In this document: piece after piece, positions 17,547-26,445 of the stretch | Layout of the letters: each line of letters begins with the position of its first letter | How positions within the stretch are numbered: the stretch's first letter is position 1 | NCBI GenBank assembly: GCA_029259605.1 | Contig: JAJDEV010000039.1 | Coordinates: 1 to 64,000 of the forward strand | Direction: 5' to 3' | Source: Planctomycetota bacterium | GTDB lineage: Bacteria > Planctomycetota > UBA1135 > GCA-002686595 | Length of the DNA stretch: 64,000 bases | Made by a program: the position numbers and the translations under genes | Notes under the pieces: model-generated | Databases searched by the model: none | The model's input: only the letters and a program-made list of their open reading frames with translations | What the model was told of the DNA's origin: nothing

Positions 17547-18812
17547 ATGCTGTGGGTCTGCGCCGCGCTCGCGCTCGCGTACGTCGCCGCCCGGCGCCTG
17601 GGGCTCGGGCTCGACGCGGCCGTGCTCGTCGCCGTCACGTTCAGCGGTTCGGGAGCGGTGCTCGGTGCGGTCGACCTGCTGCCGAGCGCACCGGACGGCG
17701 CGGCCCCGTTGTTCGCCGCGCGCAACCTCGTCGGCGCCGGCGTCGTCATCGCGTTCTTCGCGCTGGTCGCCATGGTGCGGCGCACCCTCGAGGTCACTCC
17801 GGGAGCGCGTGACGACGGGGTCGCGCCCGGTGTCGCGATCTGGTTGCCCGGCGCGCTGGGGCTCGCGCTCGCGTTCGTCGGGGTCGTCGCCCTCGGAACG
17901 GCGCGCGGCTTCGCGCCCGACGCGCGCTCCGCGCTCGTTCCCGACCCGCTCGGCACCACGACGCACGCGGCGCGCGCGTGGATCGCCTTCGCCGGCGTCG
18001 CTCTCGCGGGCGCCTCGGCGCTCGAGCCTCGCGGGAAGCTGCGCGGCAAGGGCGTCGTCCTCTCGCTGGCGGGTGTGGCGCTCGCGCTCACGTTCGCGGC
18101 ACCGTCGCTCGTCGGCGCGCGGATCGTCGCCGCCGCCGGCGTCGCGCTGCTGGCGGGGGACGGACTCGAAGGATCGAGACGCGCCATGCGGCTGGCGATC
18201 CTCCCCGTGCTCCTCATCGCCTGGATCGCCGCGGTCGCGGTGGGGCAGCCCGGCGACCTCGCGCCGGAGCTGCGCCTCGGCGCCGAGGAGAACGAGCTGA
18301 TCGGGTTTCTGCGCCGCCCCGGCGACGAGCTCACGGATGCGGACGCCGAGATCGTCGGTTGGCTCTTCCCGTCGGCCCGCATCGAGTCGGCGCGCATCCG
18401 CGTCGATCGCGTCGGCGAGTCGGGCGAGCTCGACCGCTCGACCCCGCCGCGCTTCGCACCGCTCGCGTTCGTCACCGCAGACGAGCTCGCGGGAATCTCG
18501 GTCGACGCGATCGCCGCCACATCGCCCGGTGTCAGGTGGTTCCGCGGAGCGTGCGCAACCTCCGTCCTAGCCCCCGGCCACTGGCGCTTCCGCGTCGAGT
18601 TCCTGACCGCGAACGACGACACGCCCGTGGCCGCGCGCATCGTGTCGACGACGACGGTCCGACGCGGACTCGGCGTCCCGAGCCACGCCTACGCGATCGG
18701 CGCGCTCGTGCTCGTCCTGCTGCTCGCTCCAGGTCGCACGCGCTTCGTCTCGCGCGCGCTCGTGCTGACGGCGGTGGTGCAGGTGTCGCTGCTGCTACGC
18801 GCGACGCTCTGA
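17547..18812 (+). CDS. Membrane protein of unknown function
   Basis: 421 residues from the ATG at 17547. About eight hydrophobic segments fill the first half (LWVCAALALAYVAARR onward). A soluble region of about 130 residues follows (LRLGAEENELIGF to TTTVRRGLG), and a final pair of hydrophobic segments ends the protein (IGALVLVLLLAP, VLTAVVQVSLLL). No family is recognised. It follows the MBOAT gene by 23 bp in the same direction and converges with the peptidase gene at 18825, so it may be the last gene of the acylation operon. A contribution to envelope polysaccharide handling is possible but not shown. Confidence 0.55.
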   Translation: MLWVCAALALAYVAARRLGLGLDAAVLVAVTFSGSGAVLGAVDLLPSAPDGAAPLFAARNLVGAGVVIAFFALVAMVRRTLEVTPGARDDGVAPGVAIWLPGALGLALAFVGVVALGTARGFAPDARSALVPDPLGTTTHAARAWIAFAGVALAGASALEPRGKLRGKGVVLSLAGVALALTFAAPSLVGARIVAAAGVALLAGDGLEGSRRAMRLAILPVLLIAWIAAVAVGQPGDLAPELRLGAEENELIGFLRRPGDELTDADAEIVGWLFPSARIESARIRVDRVGESGELDRSTPPRFAPLAFVTADELAGISVDAIAATSPGVRWFRGACATSVLAPGHWRFRVEFLTANDDTPVAARIVSTTTVRRGLGVPSHAYAIGALVLVLLLAPGRTRFVSRALVLTAVVQVSLLLRATL

Positions 18813-18824
18813 GACCGAACGGCG

Positions 18825-20387
18825 CTAGTCCGAGGCTCGGTCGATCCGGCGCTTGCCGTCGCGCAGGATGCGCTCGAGGTTGAGGTCGAGGTAGTAGTTG
18901 TCGGGTTCGATGTCGAAGGCGAGGCGCAGGAGACGTTCGCCTTCGTCGTACTCGTGCTTCGTCCCGCGATCGACCAAGAATCTGCCGAGCGCGATGTAGA
19001 ACTCGGCAACGAGCGGGTCGTGTTCGATCGCGAGCTCCCAGTTCTGCCGGGCGAGAACCGGTTCGTTCATCGCCCGGAGCAGGATCGCGTAGCGGTAGTA
19101 CGTCACCGCGTTCTCGGTCCCCATCGAGATCGCCTCCTCGAAGAGTCGACGGGCGCGCAGGTCGCGACCCTGCCCCATGTTCTTCATCGCCGCGTTCTCG
19201 ACCCCGCGCACATCTGTGATGCCGAGGTTTTCGTCGATGTGGGCGTACCAAGCCTGCTCGAGCTCGGCCAAGTCCTCAGGCGACTTGATCTTCATGTACT
19301 CCTGGAAGGCCTCGAGCATCGCGTCGCCTTCGACCGTCTTCAGGATCGTGCGCCCGAAGTCCCGGATGGCGCGATCGACGTCCCTGGCCTTGGCGAGCGC
19401 GACATAGAACTTGTTGAAGTTCTTCGCGTAGCGCTTGTCCGACATCAGGAAGTGCACGAGCGTCCAGCCCCAGTTGTAGTCGTGGTACGTGCGTTCGTGC
19501 GCGTGCGTCAGCAACTCGACGAGCGAGAGCGGGTTCCCGCTGTCGATGTCGAAGCGCACTTCCTGGACGCGCCCCGCGAGCACTTTGCCGACCTCGACCT
19601 TCTTCTTGTTCGGGTCCCAGGTCGACGCGCCGTAGTACTCGCTCAACGCCTCGCCGGGCCAGTGCGGATACGCGAACTCGACCTCGATCAGTTTCTGCAG
19701 GTAGTGGCCGAGCTCGTGGAACAAGACCTCCTCGGTCTGCTGCGGATCGAGTCGGTCGTAGTAGATGCAGAGTTCGAAGGGCTCCAGGAACCTGAAGAAG
19801 CCGAGCGTGTACGGGCCGGCTCCCGTGACTTGCTGGAAGTTGTCCTGGTCGACGAAGAACTTGACGGTCAGCTTGCCGACCTTGCCGCGCCGGATCTTCC
19901 AGGTCTTCGCGAACTCCTGGAAGTAGGCCTCGCACAGGTCGCGGTAGTACGCCGTCACGTGCTTCGGTGCCGTGGATTCGAAGACGAAGTTCTTCGTCTC
20001 GACGATCTCACGGTTGCGCCAGAGGCGGCTGGCCTTGCGCTCTTCGATCTCAGCGCGGCGCTCGTCGAGCGCGCGCGCGACGATCTTGTCGCGCGATGCC
20101 CTCGACATCCACTCGCCTTGGTAGCGCACCTGGCCGTCGGCGAAGCGCTCGCGCTCCTCGTCCGTCTTCGGTACCCACGCCTTCTCGTCGTCGAAGACGA
20201 GGTCGAGCACGTCCGCCGTGGGCACTTCGACCGTGCCGTGCTCGAACATCACCTCCACGTGATCCTCGACGACCTTGAGTCGGACGCCGTCGAACATCCG
20301 GCCGTCCTTGTGAATCAGCGTGTCCGCCGGTGCGAGCCCCACGAGCAGGCCGGAAGCGAGGAGGCCGAGTCCGCCGGCGCGCAGCAT
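18825..20387 (-). CDS. Secreted HELGH metallopeptidase-like protein (DUF1570-type) with TPR tail
   Basis: 520 residues with a short signal peptide (MLRAGGLGLLASGLLVGLAPA). Residues about 130-340 form a peptidase-MA/DUF1570-like gluzincin domain: HELGH at 224-228 supplies the two zinc histidines and the catalytic Glu, and PGEALSEYYGAS downstream supplies the candidate third ligand Glu. The C-terminal 130 residues are TPR-like (ARRLFEEAISMG, ARQNWELAIEHDP, DEGERLLRLAFDI). An N-terminal segment (about 22-70) looks like a small beta domain. The ATG overlaps the stop of the upstream gene by one base (ATGA), so the two are translationally coupled. Substrate unknown; location probably periplasmic. 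Confidence 0.72.
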   Translation of the reverse strand: MLRAGGLGLLASGLLVGLAPADTLIHKDGRMFDGVRLKVVEDHVEVMFEHGTVEVPTADVLDLVFDDEKAWVPKTDEERERFADGQVRYQGEWMSRASRDKIVARALDERRAEIEERKASRLWRNREIVETKNFVFESTAPKHVTAYYRDLCEAYFQEFAKTWKIRRGKVGKLTVKFFVDQDNFQQVTGAGPYTLGFFRFLEPFELCIYYDRLDPQQTEEVLFHELGHYLQKLIEVEFAYPHWPGEALSEYYGASTWDPNKKKVEVGKVLAGRVQEVRFDIDSGNPLSLVELLTHAHERTYHDYNWGWTLVHFLMSDKRYAKNFNKFYVALAKARDVDRAIRDFGRTILKTVEGDAMLEAFQEYMKIKSPEDLAELEQAWYAHIDENLGITDVRGVENAAMKNMGQGRDLRARRLFEEAISMGTENAVTYYRYAILLRAMNEPVLARQNWELAIEHDPLVAEFYIALGRFLVDRGTKHEYDEGERLLRLAFDIEPDNYYLDLNLERILRDGKRRIDRASD

Positions 20388-22042
20388 CAGTCCATCTCCT
20401 TTCGGTAGGACTTGGCGAGCGAATCGAGCTGTGATTCGGAGAGGCTAGCCGCCGTACGCGCGTACGCCTCGTCGAGGATGCGCCGCTCGCGTTCGCGAAG
20501 CTTGGCTTGACGCTCCTTGAGCATCGCGTCCTCTTCCTCTTCCGACTTCGGACGCTTGGACTTCGACGACTCGTCTTTGGCTTCGTCCTCGGCATCGATC
20601 TCGGCGACGATGTCGATGACGTTGGCGACGTAGTTCGCGAGCACGTCCTTCGTCTTGCCTTTCGAACCTGGCCCCGAGATGAAGAAGCGTGTGAGCCCGG
20701 CGATCTGGATCAGCGTGCGGAAGTCGCGCTCCTCGAAGTCGTCCAGGCCGAGCTTCATGACGCGCTCGAGTGACCATGGCTCCTGCCCATCGTTGAAGCC
20801 CATCTCCCAACTGTTGCGGTCGAACTTCAGCTTCGAACCCTTGAGCTTGGCGCCGCGTAGCACCTGATCGAGCCCGACGCGCAGCCACAGCGGCAGGGCG
20901 GTCGTGAGGTCCGGGTTGCGCTCGTAGAGCCACAGGTCCTTCGCGCGAATGTTGATCCACTGCCACTCGAACCCGGTTGCACCACCGAGGTCCTTGTGCG
21001 TGACGATCTCGAGCATCGAGAAGCCGAGCGCCGTGCTGTCGAACGTGAAGCGTGACTCCTCTTCCCTGTCTTCGCAGATGCGGACGATCGGCAACCGGAC
21101 GTGCTCCTCCGGGCCGATGAACGGGAAGGTGTCGTCGAGCCATTCCATCACCGCGAGAATGTTGTCGACGACCGCCTGCGCGTGCTTCTCGTCGTGGCGC
21201 GTGAGGATCTTCACGCCGTCGAGCTCATAGGCTTCCCAGCCTTCGATGACCTCGGCCTTCATCCTCTCCCAGCGCTGCTCGAGCATCGCCTGCTTCTTCT
21301 CGTTCCGCTCGGAGACGGTCAGCCTCCGTAGCTCGAAGTACGAGATGAACTCGGATGCGCCGTTCGAGAGCGTCAGGGCCTTCGTCCGTGGGATCACCTC
21401 GAACGACCGGAAGGTCTTGCTGACCGTCGACTTGAGCTTCTTGTCCGCGTCTTCGAGGACCTCGAACTCGACCGCGACCTTGCCGATGTCCGTCGCGTAG
21501 ATCCACGTGTGGATGAGCTTGTGCCCGCTGCCTGACGAGTCTTCGACACGAATTTCGAGCTTCTCGACGGAGCGTCCGCCTTCTTCCTCGGCGGACTCAC
21601 TTTCAATGAAGTAGCCCTGTCCGTAGGTGCTCTTCAGGAACTCCTTGTAGTCGCGGTAGATGTTGAAGAAGCGAATCCCGCTCGAGCCTTCGTCGTCACC
21701 ATCGTCATCGTCATCGTCCTCGTCGCCGTCCTTCTTGTCCTCGTCCTTGTCCACCACCACGCCCGAGTTGATGAACTCGTCGACGAAGGCGATCACGCGG
21801 AGCGTGCTCTTGTGCTGGCGCGTGTAGCCGCTGTCCGAGTCGGTGTAGTAGTCAGGGGACGGCGCGACGAAGTTCGCCACGATCCACTGCTCGTCGAACT
21901 GAAGCGGAATCTGAGTCCACTTCTTGGGCAGTTTGATCTGGTACCCGATCCGTTCGTCCTTGTGGACTTGGGCGGTGGGTGCAGATGCAAAAAGGCACAG
22001 AACGCCGAGGACGGTCAAGATCCCGAGAGCGCGAGGCCACAT
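20387..22042 (-). CDS. Secreted protein with Asp-rich tract, possible degenerate peptidase partner
   Basis: 551 residues with signal peptide MWPRALGILTVLGVLCLFASAPTAQ and a strong ribosome binding site (GGGGGAG upstream of the ATG at 22042). After a beta-rich domain (IGYQIKLPKKWTQIP, similar to secreted lipoprotein-like domains) comes an acidic tract of Asp/Glu/Lys near residues 98-120. The centre is helical, and the region LPLWLRVGLDQVLRG aligns by eye with the WPGEALSEYYG stretch of the coupled peptidase, but no HExxH is present. The C-terminus is charged and helical (ERQAKLRERERRILDEAY). It may be a catalytically dead paralogue that binds or regulates its partner; this is inference. Confidence 0.6.
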   Translation of the reverse strand: MWPRALGILTVLGVLCLFASAPTAQVHKDERIGYQIKLPKKWTQIPLQFDEQWIVANFVAPSPDYYTDSDSGYTRQHKSTLRVIAFVDEFINSGVVVDKDEDKKDGDEDDDDDDGDDEGSSGIRFFNIYRDYKEFLKSTYGQGYFIESESAEEEGGRSVEKLEIRVEDSSGSGHKLIHTWIYATDIGKVAVEFEVLEDADKKLKSTVSKTFRSFEVIPRTKALTLSNGASEFISYFELRRLTVSERNEKKQAMLEQRWERMKAEVIEGWEAYELDGVKILTRHDEKHAQAVVDNILAVMEWLDDTFPFIGPEEHVRLPIVRICEDREEESRFTFDSTALGFSMLEIVTHKDLGGATGFEWQWINIRAKDLWLYERNPDLTTALPLWLRVGLDQVLRGAKLKGSKLKFDRNSWEMGFNDGQEPWSLERVMKLGLDDFEERDFRTLIQIAGLTRFFISGPGSKGKTKDVLANYVANVIDIVAEIDAEDEAKDESSKSKRPKSEEEEDAMLKERQAKLRERERRILDEAYARTAASLSESQLDSLAKSYRKEMD

Positions 22043-22152
22043 GAAGACTCCCCCTGTATTGAAGATTCGAAGCGGACAGCGAGTCTATCCTAGCGACCTC
22101 GCGACGTTTCGTCTTCCGTGCGGCGGAAAGGCGTGCCAACGCGGTGTGTGCG

Positions 22153-24435
22153 CTACGAGCCGGCGCGGGGACGGTACCCCGCGTTGCGCAGGGCGTCGCG
22201 CGCCCAGTCCGGCAGCGCGGTGAACATGCGCGCCGGGAGTTCGATGCCCGCGGCGGTGGCCGTCGCGTCGTCGGTGCGGCCGGCGAGGAGGTACGCGGCC
22301 AGGAGCTCGGCGCGCGCGGCCGGCGCGCCATCCGCATAGAACGCGCGCGTCGGACTCAGCACCTGTCGGTAGCTGCGGATTGCCGTGTCCACGTCGCCCA
22401 CGGCGATCTGTTCGCGCGCCCACACCAGGTGCGCGAGGCAGCGCAGCGCGAGCGCGTGGTTCGGCAGGTCGCCCTCGCTCGAACTCCGCGCCACGGTGTT
22501 CAGCTCGTCGCCGCTGAGCGTGTCGATGCCGGCGTCGAACCAAACACGCGCGCCCGCGTCCCACTTGCCGCGCAACACGAGCTCGCTCCCGAGCCACGCG
22601 ACCCAGCGCTCCTCGTCACACGCGCCCGACTCGATCGCGCGCACGCGCGCGAGTCCGTCGTTCGTGTCGCCGTGGAGCAGTTCGAGGCCGGCGAGCTCGC
22701 GTTGGAAGCGCGGCTGTGTCGGCGCGAGCGCGGCGGCGCGTAGCCAGCTCTCGCGCGCTTCGTCGATGCGTCCCGCCGCAAGGTGCAGGCGGGCGAGGCG
22801 ATCGAGCGCATCGGTCTGGAACGGTCGCACGCGCAGCACGCTCTGCCACGCGGCGAAGCGTTCGGCGTGCCAGGTCGGCGTCGGGTTCTTCGGCGCGGAG
22901 TCGAAGTTCGCGAGCAGGGTGCGTGCCGGCGCCGAATCGGGCGCGGCGTCGAGCGCGCGTTCGATCGTCGCGAGCGCGCGAGCCTCGAGTTCGAGCGCGT
23001 CCTCGAGCGAGTGGCGCGCCGGGTCCAGCGCGTCGCTCGCGCGCGCCAACCGCACGTAGTCCTGAAGCGCGAACCCGTGCGCGACGAGCGGCCACGCGAA
23101 GAGCGCGCCGAGCAATCCGACGCCGGCGACGAGCAGGCGCGGAACGCGACTCGTCGCGGCTCCCGCCTCGTCCTTCTCGCGCGCGAACACCGCGCCGAGG
23201 AGCACGAACCCGAGCGTGGCGCTGAGGGGGTAGTACGTCAGCGGGGCGTGGAAGAGGCCGTTCGTGAGCAGCGCGAGCGCGCCGACTCCCGCGCCGATCG
23301 TGGGGAGGTCGGTCTGGCTGACCGCGCGCAGCGCAGCGCGCCAGGAGAACGCGAGGAACGCGATCCAGAGCGCTCCGCCGAACAACCCCAGCTCGAAGAG
23401 ACCCTGTAGCGCGTCGCTGTGCGCGTGCTCGACGTCGGTCTCCGCCGGCTGACAGCGGCCGCCGCGCGAAAGCTCGGCCTCGACCGGATCGCGGTAGGGG
23501 GGGAAGCGTGCCTCGAACTGTCCGGGCCCGAACCCGAACAACGGTTCCGCGGCGAGGACGGCTCCGACGCGCGACCAGATGCGCGTGCGCACTTCGACAC
23601 CACCGAAGTCGCGCGCCTCCTCGGCGACGGGCGTGGCGTCGGATTTCGACTCGAGGACTCCGTCCGTTCCCATTCGGGCAGGAGCGCGCACGGCGATCAT
23701 CACGAACACGCTCGCGGCGGCGAGCAGCCCGATGCGCTTGCGAACGCGCGCGCTGCGTCGCGTCCAGGGCGACAGGAACGAACTCGCGACGAGCGCGAGC
23801 GACAACGACAGGCCGCCGGCGTAGACCGGCGCGATGCCCGCGTGTGCGAGGAACAGTCCGAAGGCGATCCACGCGAGGAGCCAGAAGAGACCGCGGCGGG
23901 TCGCGATCGTCCACGCGGCGATGGCCGCGCCCGGGAGGGCCGCCTGTGAGAGCGGACCGGAGTTGCCGAGCGCGCCGACGAGCGCGTTCTCACCCGCGTA
24001 GTCGCGGACGAACGCGGTTCCGGTCAGAACGATCGAGAGGACGATCAGGCCGCGGTTGAACGTGCGTCGACCGGCGGTTTCGAGCAACGAGCCGCCGACG
24101 AAGAGTACGAGGCATGCGCTCGCGAGTACGAACGCGCGCCGCGCCTCGAACGCGTCGACCGGCTGACCGAACAGCGCGCCGATCGCGATGAAGCCCCAGA
24201 GGACGGCGAGCAGTCGTAGTCCGCGCAGGTGCCCGCCGTCGGACACGAACGGGAGCAGGCACGCGAGGGGCAGGGTGCACAGCGCCACCGCTCCCGTTCC
24301 CGTCAGGTGCGGGAACGGGTCGCCCGCGAGCAGCGCGGGCCACGGCCACGCGAGCACCGCCGCCGGCAGGAGCAGCAACGGCGGCAGCAGCGTGCGCGCG
24401 CGGACGGCGCGGAGGGAGGAGACGGTGGCGTTCAT
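22153..24435 (-). CDS. O-antigen ligase-family membrane protein with C-terminal TPRs
   Basis: 760 residues from the ATG at 24435. The first 470 residues contain about twelve hydrophobic segments with the Wzy_C/WaaL signature: RTRIWSRVGAVLAAEPLFGF, FGPGQFEARFPPYRDP, then HAHSDALQGLFELGLFG, including the Arg and His residues typical of the periplasmic loop. The C-terminal 290 residues are tetratricopeptide-like helices (ARESWLRAAALAPTQPRF, AIRSYRQVLSP). Such O-antigen ligase plus TPR proteins occur widely and are often annotated as tetratricopeptide/O-antigen ligase proteins. It lies 26 bp upstream of no same-strand gene other than the ribH operon at 24462, whose last stop precedes its start by 26 bp, so it may be co-transcribed with ftsY. 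Confidence 0.75.
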   Translation of the reverse strand: MNATVSSLRAVRARTLLPPLLLLPAAVLAWPWPALLAGDPFPHLTGTGAVALCTLPLACLLPFVSDGGHLRGLRLLAVLWGFIAIGALFGQPVDAFEARRAFVLASACLVLFVGGSLLETAGRRTFNRGLIVLSIVLTGTAFVRDYAGENALVGALGNSGPLSQAALPGAAIAAWTIATRRGLFWLLAWIAFGLFLAHAGIAPVYAGGLSLSLALVASSFLSPWTRRSARVRKRIGLLAAASVFVMIAVRAPARMGTDGVLESKSDATPVAEEARDFGGVEVRTRIWSRVGAVLAAEPLFGFGPGQFEARFPPYRDPVEAELSRGGRCQPAETDVEHAHSDALQGLFELGLFGGALWIAFLAFSWRAALRAVSQTDLPTIGAGVGALALLTNGLFHAPLTYYPLSATLGFVLLGAVFAREKDEAGAATSRVPRLLVAGVGLLGALFAWPLVAHGFALQDYVRLARASDALDPARHSLEDALELEARALATIERALDAAPDSAPARTLLANFDSAPKNPTPTWHAERFAAWQSVLRVRPFQTDALDRLARLHLAAGRIDEARESWLRAAALAPTQPRFQRELAGLELLHGDTNDGLARVRAIESGACDEERWVAWLGSELVLRGKWDAGARVWFDAGIDTLSGDELNTVARSSSEGDLPNHALALRCLAHLVWAREQIAVGDVDTAIRSYRQVLSPTRAFYADGAPAARAELLAAYLLAGRTDDATATAAGIELPARMFTALPDWARDALRNAGYRPRAGS

Positions 24436-24461
24436 GCGAGCCGCCTGGTGACCGAACGGAC

Positions 24462-25373
24462 TCAGGCTTCGGCGAGGATGGCGTCGACGAAGGCCTGCGG
24501 CTCGAAGACCTCGAGCAGTTCCATCGCCTCGCCCGTGCCGATGTAGCGTACAGGGAGACCGACCTCGCGTTCGATGCCGAAGATCGCGCCACCCCGCGCG
24601 GTCCCGTCGAGCTTCGAAACGATGAGCCCCGTGACGTCGACCGCTTCGGTGAAGAGGCGCGCCTGCTGGACGGCGTTCTGGCCGTTCGTGCCGTCGAGCA
24701 CGAGCCACACCTCGTGCGGCGCGCCCTCGATCTTGCGCGAGACGACGCGCTGGATCTTGCGCAGCTCGTCCATCAGGTTCGTTTGCGTGTGCAGCCGGCC
24801 CGCCGTGTCGAGGATCACGACGTCGTGGCCGAGCACGAGCGCGGTTTCGAGCGACTCGAACGCGACCGACGCCGGGTCGGCGCCCTCGTCCTTGCGCACG
24901 ATCTCGACCTCGCTGCGCGCCGCCCAGATCTCGAGCTGCTCGGCCGCCGCCGCGCGATACGTGTCACAGGCGCCGACGAGCACGTGCTTGCCCTGCGAAT
25001 GAAAGCGGTGCGCGAGCTTCGCGATCGACGTCGTCTTGCCCGAGCCGTTGACGCCGACGACGAGGATCACGGTCGGCGTGTGCGTGAACTCGATCTCGCC
25101 CCAGACCTCGGGCAGGCGAGCGAGCAGCGAGGCGCGCAGCGCGTCGCGCGTGTCCGCCTCGCCGTTCAGCTCGCCGCGCTTGTGCTTACGCGAGAGGTCC
25201 TCGACGACCTCGCTCGCGACCGATCCGAGGTCGGCGTTGTAGAGCAGCTCCTCGAGCTCGCCGAGCAGCGCGGCGTCCATCTCGCGCCCGCCGCGGAAGA
25301 GGCCCGAGATGCCGTCGGCGAGCGCCGAACGCGTGCGCCCGAGGCGTGTCTTGAGGCGATCGAAGAGACCCAT
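24462..25373 (-). CDS. ftsY: Signal recognition particle receptor FtsY
   Basis: 303 residues, the NG-domain-only form of FtsY without the long acidic A domain of E. coli. The start MGLFDRLKTRLGRTRSAL is a typical amphipathic N-terminus. The GTPase motifs are complete: GVNGSGKTT (G1), DTYRAAAAEQL (G2 region), DTAGRLHTQ (G3) and SKLDGTARGGA (G4/G5), with the closing YIGTGE. It docks ribosome-SRP complexes at the inner membrane for cotranslational insertion. It is third in a ribH-nusB-ftsY cluster, 13 bp after nusB. Confidence 0.96.
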   Translation of the reverse strand: MGLFDRLKTRLGRTRSALADGISGLFRGGREMDAALLGELEELLYNADLGSVASEVVEDLSRKHKRGELNGEADTRDALRASLLARLPEVWGEIEFTHTPTVILVVGVNGSGKTTSIAKLAHRFHSQGKHVLVGACDTYRAAAAEQLEIWAARSEVEIVRKDEGADPASVAFESLETALVLGHDVVILDTAGRLHTQTNLMDELRKIQRVVSRKIEGAPHEVWLVLDGTNGQNAVQQARLFTEAVDVTGLIVSKLDGTARGGAIFGIEREVGLPVRYIGTGEAMELLEVFEPQAFVDAILAEA

Positions 25374-25386
25374 CGGCGTTCTGCGG

Positions 25387-25815
25387 TCAGCTCGCGTCGC
25401 TCGAAGTGTCGACGACGCGCCGGTCCTTGATCTTGTCGAGCACACCGTTGATGAAGCCGCCCGAGTTCTTCGTCGAGTAGCGCTTGCCGAGCTCGATCGC
25501 CTCGTTGATCGACACCTTGGGCGGGATGTCCGCGCGGTGGATCAGCTCGTACGTCGCCATGCGCAGCACGTTGCGATCGATGACGGCCATGCGCTCGATG
25601 TCCCAGTTCTGCGCGACGTCGCGAATCAGGTCGTCGATCGTGTCGATGTTCTCGGCCGTCCCGCGGATCAGGTGCAGCGCGAACTCGCGCGTGCTCTTGT
25701 CGCTCTCCTCGTCCCGTAGGAACTCGGCGACGTCGTCGAGGAACTCCGGACCGCGAAGGTCCAGCTGGTACAGGAACTGGAGCGTGAGCTCGCGTGCGCG
25801 TGTGCGTTTCTTCAT
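25387..25815 (-). CDS. nusB: Transcription antitermination factor NusB
   Basis: 142 residues, the standard length for NusB. Recognisable features are the N-terminal [17 protein letters not shown] and the C-terminal [16 protein letters not shown], then [20 protein letters not shown] and VNGVLDK-like ending. NusB binds boxA RNA with NusE (ribosomal protein S10) and supports rRNA antitermination. Its start overlaps the ribH stop by 4 nt (ATGA), the classical ribH-nusB arrangement found in many bacteria. Confidence 0.96.
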   Translation of the reverse strand: MKKRTRARELTLQFLYQLDLRGPEFLDDVAEFLRDEESDKSTREFALHLIRGTAENIDTIDDLIRDVAQNWDIERMAVIDRNVLRMATYELIHRADIPPKVSINEAIELGKRYSTKNSGGFINGVLDKIKDRRVVDTSSDAS

Positions 25816-26360
25816 CCGATCTCCTCGAGCGAGTGCGCGCCGTTCGGCGCCCCTTGGTCCGCTGAGCGGATGGAATGCAGTACGGCGATCGCGGCCCGTG
25901 CGACCTCGCGTCCCTTGTCGAGCCCGCCGTCGGACGCGAGTCGTGCGCGCGCACGCGCTTGGTCGAGCGTGCCGCAGGTGAGGACGCCGAAGAGCACGGG
26001 GGTGCCGCTCGCCAGGCTCACGTCGAGCAGCGCGCGGGACACGGCGCCGGCGATGTGCAGGTCGTGGTCCGTCTCACCCTTGAGCACGAGCCCGAAGGTC
26101 AGGACGGCGTCGATGTCGTCGCGGTGCGCGAGGCGCTGGGCCACGATGGGGAGCTCGTAGGCACCGGGCGCGTCGATGCGCAGGAAGTCCTCGGGCGCGA
26201 GCCCGGCGGCGAGGAGTGTGGAGCGCGCCGAGCGAACCATCTCGTTCACGAGGTCCGCGTGATAGGTCGACGCGACGCACGCGATGCGGTGGGGGCGATT
26301 GTTCGCGGTCGCCGGCAGGGTCTGCGGAGTCGTCGAGTCGCTCTCGGTCGGGCGTGCCAT
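25812..26360 (-). CDS. ribH: 6,7-dimethyl-8-ribityllumazine synthase
   Basis: 182 residues from the ATG at 26360, with about 25 extra N-terminal residues rich in Thr/Pro before the fold begins at [14 protein letters not shown]. Landmarks of lumazine synthase are [14 protein letters not shown] (substrate loop), [15 protein letters not shown] with the catalytic His region, and [15 protein letters not shown]. The enzyme condenses 5-amino-6-ribitylamino-uracil with dihydroxybutanone phosphate in the penultimate step of riboflavin synthesis. It opens the ribH-nusB-ftsY cluster and has a hairpin-containing leader of 85 bp. Confidence 0.93.
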   Translation of the reverse strand: MARPTESDSTTPQTLPATANNRPHRIACVASTYHADLVNEMVRSARSTLLAAGLAPEDFLRIDAPGAYELPIVAQRLAHRDDIDAVLTFGLVLKGETDHDLHIAGAVSRALLDVSLASGTPVLFGVLTCGTLDQARARARLASDGGLDKGREVARAAIAVLHSIRSADQGAPNGAHSLEEIG

Positions 26361-26385
26361 GGGTGGATGCAAAGATCGATTCCGT

Positions 26386-26423
26386 CGCGGCGAGGCATCC
26401 GGGATGCCTCCGGCTTCGCCGCG
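26386..26423 (-). promoter_or_regulatory. Nested inverted repeat in the ribH leader
   Basis: GAGGCATCC (26392-26400) and GGATGCCTC (26402-26410) form a perfect 9-bp stem with a 1-base centre, enclosed by CGCGGC (26386-26391) and GCCGCG (26418-26423) with a bulge on one side. It lies between the upstream RND stop and the ribH start on the minus strand. No U-run follows, so it is not a standard terminator; it may be a leader RNA structure. It does not show the conserved core expected of an FMN riboswitch. Confidence 0.35.
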
Positions 26424-26445
26424 TCCGGGCGAAGGGGCGGATAGT

